This document shows positions 59,888-64,000 of a stretch of 64,000 nt of DNA, piece after piece (the stretch's first letter is position 1; each line of letters begins with the position of its first letter). This DNA comes from G963556115 sp963678205 (lineage in GTDB: Bacteria > Planctomycetota > SZUA-567). The stretch lies in NCBI GenBank assembly GCA_963678205.1, contig OY782760.1:806001-870000 (forward strand), read 5' to 3'. Made by a program: the position numbers and the translations under genes. The notes beneath the pieces were generated by a model, which had not been told where the DNA came from, made no database searches, and worked only from the letters and a program-made list of their open reading frames with translations.

Positions 59888-61612
59888 ATGGTAAGACCCG
59901 GACGTTACGGACTTGTCTACGGTGTCATCTCTGAGGAAGAGCTCGATAAGCAGGTAGAAGTTGCTATGGGCGGTGTTAGTATCGACAGTCTTTCTGATGC
60001 TGTTGGCGAACATGAACTCAAAGAAGGTGAAATTATCACTGGTATAGTTCGAAGAATTGACTCTGAAGATGTTGTAGTTGATATTAACTATAAATCAGAA
60101 GGTTTTGTTTCGCTTGTTGAATTTGATATTGGGGAAGAACCAAAAGTTGGTGATAAGATCGAAGTCTTCCTCGAAGAAATTGATGAATATGATGGCGAAG
60201 TAGTTCTGAGCAAGCGTAAAGCTGATCGTATCCGTGGTTGGGAAAAAATCATGGAAGAGCACGAAGTTGGCGATGTTATTGTTGGTAAGGCTGTGCGTAA
60301 GATTAAGGGTGGTCTGCTTGTTGATATTGGTGTGCCTGTATTTCTTCCAGCTTCACAGGTTGATATTCGTCGTATCGGTGATGTTGGCGATTATATCGGT
60401 CGTGATCTTGAATGTAAAATTATTAAAATTGATAGAGAACGTCGTAATATTGTTCTTTCTCGTCGTAAGCTTCTTGAAGAAGATAGAGAGTCTAAGAAGT
60501 CTGATGTACTTAAGACTCTTGTCAAGGGCGAAGCTCGTAAGGGTATCGTAAAGAATATTACTGATTTCGGAGCGTTTGTTGATCTAGGTGGAATTGATGG
60601 TCTACTACATATTACTGACATGAGCTGGGGTCGTGTATCTCACCCATCTGAAGTTGTTACAATTGACCAGGAAATTGAAGTTAAAATTCTTGATTTCGAT
60701 CTAGAACGTGAACGTATTTCACTCGGTCTAAAGCAATTAAGCAATAATCCTTGGGAAGCTATTGCTGATAAATATCCAATCAACTCACGCGCAAGCGGTC
60801 CTGTTGTAAATATTATGCCATATGGTGCATTTGTTAAACTTGAGGACGGTATTGAAGGTCTTGTTCATATTAGTGAAATGAGCTGGACTAAGCAGGTTAG
60901 CCATCCATCTGAAATGGTTTCTGTTGGCGATGAAGTTGATGTTATTATTCTTGACATAAACAAAGATAAGCAGGAGCTATCCCTTGGTATGAAGCAGAGT
61001 GAAGAAAATCCATGGGAAAAGGTTGAAGCAAATTATCCTGCAGGCAGCTACGTTCAGGGTAAAGTTCGCAATTTGACCAACTATGGCGCATTCATTGAAC
61101 TTGAAGAAGGCATTGATGGTCTTTTACATATTAATGATATGAGTTGGACTAAGAAGATTAATCATCCATCTGCAATGCTAAGTAAAGGCGATGAAGTTAG
61201 AGCTGTTGTTCTTAATGTTGATCAGGAACGTAAGCGTGTTGCTCTAGGTCTTAAACAGCTTGATGATGATCCATGGGTAAGTACAATTCCTGAAAAATAC
61301 CATGCTGGTGATATTATTGAAGGTGTTGTTACAAAACTTGCTAATTTTGGTGCTTTTGTTGAAATCGGTGATGATCTTGAAGGTCTTTTACACATATCTG
61401 AACTTTCTGATCAAAAGGTTGAAAAGCCTGAAGATATCGTTCAGGTTGGTCAACGTGTGACTGTTATGGTTATTAATGTTGATACTGAAGATCGTAAGAT
61501 TGGTCTTTCTTTACGTGCTACGCATGATGTTGATGAGGCATATGTGCAGAAACAGCAGGCTGAAGAAGAAGCTGCTGCCAAGGCACAGCAAGAGAATTCA
61601 TCTCAAGCTTAA
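59888..61612 (+). CDS. rpsA: 30S ribosomal protein bS1
   Basis: A 574-aa protein with six S1 OB-fold repeats starting at about residues 45, 130, 210, 300, 387 and 472. Each shows the GxVxxIxxFGAFVxLxxGxxGLLHISxMSW pattern, for example ITDFGAFVDLGGIDGLLHIT, TNYGAFIELEEGIDGLLHIN and ANFGAFVEIGDDLEGLLHIS. S1 binds mRNA and helps the 30S subunit start translation. The length is close to the usual 550-560 aa, with an alanine-rich, acidic C-terminal tail. The ribosome site is weak (AAGTAGG), a common feature of rpsA, which is often autoregulated. A strong terminator follows. Confidence 0.96.
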   Translation: MVRPGRYGLVYGVISEEELDKQVEVAMGGVSIDSLSDAVGEHELKEGEIITGIVRRIDSEDVVVDINYKSEGFVSLVEFDIGEEPKVGDKIEVFLEEIDEYDGEVVLSKRKADRIRGWEKIMEEHEVGDVIVGKAVRKIKGGLLVDIGVPVFLPASQVDIRRIGDVGDYIGRDLECKIIKIDRERRNIVLSRRKLLEEDRESKKSDVLKTLVKGEARKGIVKNITDFGAFVDLGGIDGLLHITDMSWGRVSHPSEVVTIDQEIEVKILDFDLERERISLGLKQLSNNPWEAIADKYPINSRASGPVVNIMPYGAFVKLEDGIEGLVHISEMSWTKQVSHPSEMVSVGDEVDVIILDINKDKQELSLGMKQSEENPWEKVEANYPAGSYVQGKVRNLTNYGAFIELEEGIDGLLHINDMSWTKKINHPSAMLSKGDEVRAVVLNVDQERKRVALGLKQLDDDPWVSTIPEKYHAGDIIEGVVTKLANFGAFVEIGDDLEGLLHISELSDQKVEKPEDIVQVGQRVTVMVINVDTEDRKIGLSLRATHDVDEAYVQKQQAEEEAAAKAQQENSSQA

Positions 61613-61637
61613 ATTTGTATTAAGTATTTAATATATT

Positions 61638-61676
61638 AAAAGCTGTTGCAATTATTTTGCAGCAGCTTTTCTTGTT
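61638..61676 (+). terminator. Terminator after rpsA
   Basis: A 13-bp stem (61638-61650 with 61658-61670, one G-U) and 7-nt loop end in TTTT, then CTTGTTT. Confidence 0.85.
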
Positions 61677-61852
61677 TATAATATGAGTATAAATTGCATA
61701 TTCTCGTTTTTTATATGATAAAATTATAAAAATGTATTAATAAGACTTTACCTCAGTAAAACCACTTGCGTAGAGGTTGGTTGTGATTAAAATATAAAAG
61801 AATAAAATTGTTGTATAACATACTAAAAGTGTATAAGCTATAGTTGGGGTAA

Positions 61853-61866
61853 TATTCTATAGAATA
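61853..61866 (+). promoter_or_regulatory. 14-bp palindrome in the purQ upstream region
   Basis: TATTCTATAGAATA is a perfect palindrome 40 nt before the purQ ATG. TTGTTG (61809) and TATAAG (61832) 17 nt apart could be the promoter, which would put the palindrome just downstream of the start site, where a repressor could act. Confidence 0.4.
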
Positions 61867-61906
61867 ATAGGATAGATTATAAACATTATAAATCAGGGAA
61901 AAAACA

Positions 61907-62695
61907 ATGGCGACACCTAAAGCATTGGTAATTAGAACAGCGGGAACAAATTGTGATCAAGAAACCCTCTTTGCCTTTGAGCATGCTGGGGCTGCAACAG
62001 AATTATTGCATATTAATAACCTTGCTAAAAGTAAGGATCCTTTTGCTGGAGTAAATATTGTTGCAGTGCCAGGTGGATTTACGTATGGCGATGATGTTGC
62101 TAGTGGTAAAGTTCTGGCTGTTGAATTGGCTCATGTTCTGGGCGATAAAATGAAAGCGTTTGTTGACAGAGGCGGGCTTGTAATCGGTATCTGTAATGGT
62201 TTTCAGGTTTTGGTGAAGACAGGGTTGTTGCCAGATGCGAGATTTTCTTCAGCAATCGAAAGAAAAGCTACGCTGACCTTTAATGATTCGCATAAATTCG
62301 AATGCAGGTGGGTGCGGTTAAAAGCGGCTGAGAATACTAAATGTGTATTTGCTGATCAAGGAGAAGAAATTGAAGTTCCTGTTGCACATGGTGAAGGCAA
62401 GTTTATATGCCGTACTCCTGAGATTCTTCAAGAGCTCATTGATAATGGTCAGGTTGTATACCGTTATGCTACAGAGGATGGTAGTGAGCCTGTTTATCCT
62501 CAGGATCCTAATGGGTCGGATGATCATATTGCCGGGATATGTGATGCTACAGGCCGAGTTTTTGGGTTAATGCCACATCCTGAAAGACATGTTTTCAGTT
62601 ATCAACATCCAAGAGCTCAACGTGAAGAACGTACAGGTGAAGGTGAGGGTATTAGACTTTTCCAGAGAGCTGTGCAGTATTGTAAAGAATGTTAA
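61907..62695 (+). CDS. purQ: Phosphoribosylformylglycinamidine synthase, glutaminase subunit (PurQ)
   Basis: A 262-aa class I glutamine amidotransferase subunit of FGAM synthase in purine synthesis. The catalytic Cys96 lies in IGICNGFQVL, and His224 and Glu226 in LMPHPERHVF complete the triad. The CDQETLFAFE start and PGGFTYGDDVASGK loop are typical. It is longer than the 225-aa B. subtilis form and resembles the longer PurQ of some PVC and archaeal genomes. purL is not next to it; accA follows after 52 nt. Confidence 0.94.
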   Translation: MATPKALVIRTAGTNCDQETLFAFEHAGAATELLHINNLAKSKDPFAGVNIVAVPGGFTYGDDVASGKVLAVELAHVLGDKMKAFVDRGGLVIGICNGFQVLVKTGLLPDARFSSAIERKATLTFNDSHKFECRWVRLKAAENTKCVFADQGEEIEVPVAHGEGKFICRTPEILQELIDNGQVVYRYATEDGSEPVYPQDPNGSDDHIAGICDATGRVFGLMPHPERHVFSYQHPRAQREERTGEGEGIRLFQRAVQYCKEC

Positions 62696-62747
62696 GAACG
62701 CATATAGAAAAATTATAAAATTATAAATCTGTAAAGGATTATCTTAA

Positions 62748-63860
62748 ATGGCAGGAATAGACATTTTACCTTTTGAACAACCACTGCATGATCTGCGAGT
62801 GCGCATTAATGAGCTGCTGGAAAGTGAAGGACAGTCTGAGGAAATGCAGAGTCATGCAAGAATAATGCAGGACCAAGCGGATGAAATGGAGAGGAATCTT
62901 TATGCTAATCTGTCTCCTTGGAATGTTATACAGATTGCTCGTCATCAGAATAGACCTACAACTAGAGATTATATCGATATGATTTTCGGTGATTTTCAGG
63001 AATTGCATGGGGATAGAGCTTATAGAGATGATCTGGCGATTGTTACTGGTCTTGGTGAGCTTGGTGGTAAAAGAGTTATGCTTGTTGGACAGCACAGGGG
63101 TAGAAATGTTGAGGAGAGGCATCAAAGTCATGCTGGGTGCTCTCATCCAGAAGGATATAGAAAAGCTCTACAGAAAATGAGATTGGCAGAGCGCTTTAAT
63201 ATTCCTATTGTCTGCCTTGTAGATACTAAAGGTGCGTATCCTGGTATAGGAGCAGAAGAGCGTGGGCAGGGTATTGCTCTTGCAGAGAATATTAGGGACA
63301 TGAGCTTGATTCGTGTGCCAATAATTTGTTGTATTATTGGTGAAGGTGGATCAGGTGGTGCTCTTGCGGTTGCAGTAGGTAATAGAGTGCTTATGATGCA
63401 GCATGCTTATTATTCGGTTATTTCTCCTGAAGGTTGTGCTTCTATTTTGTGGCGTGATGGCGAAAGAAAAATAGATGCTGCGAATGTTTTAAAACTTACA
63501 AGTAAGGACTTATATTCTCGGGGATTTATTGATGGTATTATTGAAGAGCCTCTGGGAGGAGCACACAGAAATCCACAACAAGCAGCAGAGAATATGAAAG
63601 ATGCTATTTTAAAAAATATTGCAGAAATAGAAGGTATGAGCGCTGATGAGCTTGCAAATGACAGATATAATAAGTTCAGAGCTTTTGGCGAGTTTATTAC
63701 TGTAGAAGATCCGGTAACTATTTTAGGTAGGCCGGTAAATAAAGCTGTTGATGTGGCTGAAGAAGAGGTGCAGCCTGTTGAAGTTGAAAATATTGAAGAG
63801 GAAGCACCGGAGGAAGCGCGAATTCTGGAAGATGCAGAAGAGAAAAAAGAAGAGGAATAA
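62748..63860 (+). CDS. accA: Acetyl-CoA carboxylase carboxyltransferase subunit alpha
   Basis: The 370-aa subunit makes malonyl-CoA together with AccD in fatty acid synthesis. The core (about 5-320) has the expected DFQELHGDRAYRDD, VDTKGAYPGIGAEERGQG, IGEGGSGGALAVAVGN and YYSVISPEGCASILWRD motifs. It is about 50 residues longer than E. coli AccA (319 aa) because of a Glu/Val/Ala-rich acidic tail (about 330-370). AAAGGATTATCTTAA precedes the ATG. pyrF starts 5 nt after the stop. Confidence 0.96.
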   Translation: MAGIDILPFEQPLHDLRVRINELLESEGQSEEMQSHARIMQDQADEMERNLYANLSPWNVIQIARHQNRPTTRDYIDMIFGDFQELHGDRAYRDDLAIVTGLGELGGKRVMLVGQHRGRNVEERHQSHAGCSHPEGYRKALQKMRLAERFNIPIVCLVDTKGAYPGIGAEERGQGIALAENIRDMSLIRVPIICCIIGEGGSGGALAVAVGNRVLMMQHAYYSVISPEGCASILWRDGERKIDAANVLKLTSKDLYSRGFIDGIIEEPLGGAHRNPQQAAENMKDAILKNIAEIEGMSADELANDRYNKFRAFGEFITVEDPVTILGRPVNKAVDVAEEEVQPVEVENIEEEAPEEARILEDAEEKKEEE

Positions 63861-63865
63861 AAACT

Positions 63866-64000
63866 ATGGAACACTTCGCAGACAGATTGTTAAAGGCATC
63901 TAAAGAAAAAAAAAGTGTAACTGTTGTTGGCATTGATCCTGCTTTTGATAAATTTCCTCCTGCTTTACAAGAGATGGTAGATGATCCGGTAAATCGTCAG
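63866..64000 (+). CDS. pyrF: Orotidine 5'-phosphate decarboxylase, 5' portion only
   Basis: The gene runs off the right edge; 45 codons are visible. The beginning MEHFADRLLKASKEKKSVTV and the VGIDPAFDKFPPAL stretch are the N-terminus and first catalytic-domain strand of the type 2 OMP decarboxylase (PyrF of the longer, about 270-aa, family), which makes UMP. It starts 5 nt after accA, with AGAGGAA in the accA tail as ribosome site, so the two are coupled. Confidence 0.85.
   Translation, partial: MEHFADRLLKASKEKKSVTVVGIDPAFDKFPPALQEMVDDPVNRQ

Noticed and set aside
63410..63874. 154-codon minus-strand ORF over accA
   Set aside because: Ser/Phe-rich shadow of the acidic accA tail, with no ribosome site.
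1..64000. tRNA, rRNA, CRISPR arrays, insertion sequences, integrases
   Set aside because: Looked for T-loop motifs, spaced repeats, terminal inverted repeats and transposase motifs; none was found by eye. A tRNAscan-SE or CRISPR search would settle it.

Overview
The window is AT-rich DNA (roughly one third G+C by eye), densely coding on both strands. It looks chromosomal and comes from a Gram-negative, probably anaerobic or fermentative member of the Planctomycetes-Verrucomicrobia-Chlamydiae (PVC) superphylum. The phylum pointer is the small, very basic protein at 28177-28368, which resembles the PVC signature protein family. Diderm features are an LpxL-type acyltransferase, a Wza-type outer-membrane lipoprotein and many signal peptides. 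Anaerobic features are a ferredoxin-dependent 2-oxoacid oxidoreductase, fermentative D-lactate dehydrogenase and a glycyl-radical mini-protein. I place it tentatively near Lentisphaerota, but the sequence alone does not settle this. I saw no tRNA, rRNA, CRISPR array, insertion sequence or prophage.

Layout. 1-7887: the end of a tRNA-queuosine mannosyltransferase-like gene, folK, zwf, an orphan Mrr-type nuclease, an unknown 211-aa protein, stand-alone rpsD with a structured upstream region, and a hybrid sensor kinase. 7950-11735: two adjacent paralogous periplasmic binding proteins, each with two tandem modules, reading toward the kinase. 12074-18248: an AEC carrier, then a ferredoxin / alpha / fused beta-gamma 2-oxoacid oxidoreductase, a lipid acyltransferase, a glycosyltransferase and a secreted protein. 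18627-25412: cdaA-cdaR (c-di-AMP), an AraC regulator, the NrdD-like glycyl-radical mini-protein, clpP, ldhA and two small unknown genes. 25424-34137: lipoate ligase, a membrane protein, DUF89, the PVC basic protein, panD, holA, hemW and acnB.

34339-43369: an exopolysaccharide export set on the minus strand (lipoprotein, chain-length determinant, kinase-like ATPase with a broken P-loop, ExeA-type ATPase, methyltransferase). Diverging from it is pdxB, overlapped by a TPR gene and followed by an STN-repeat protein. 43439-50069: a 1187-aa hybrid kinase with two Hpt domains, a coiled-coil membrane protein, a GYF-domain membrane protein and a gene remnant. 50186-55396 (minus): a likely hsp20-lon-ppk2 stress operon and two unknown genes. 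55690-59550: a tiny orphan gene with a perfect sigma70 promoter, then a second pair of two-module solute-binding proteins. 59888-64000: rpsA, purQ, accA and the start of pyrF.

Two themes stand out. First, there are two separate pairs of internally duplicated binding proteins without any permease, which suggests sensing or scavenging rather than ordinary ABC uptake. Second, housekeeping promoters are easy to read here (TTGACA / TATAAT with 16-17 nt spacing), and many genes end in strong stem-loop terminators, so transcription units can be inferred with some confidence.
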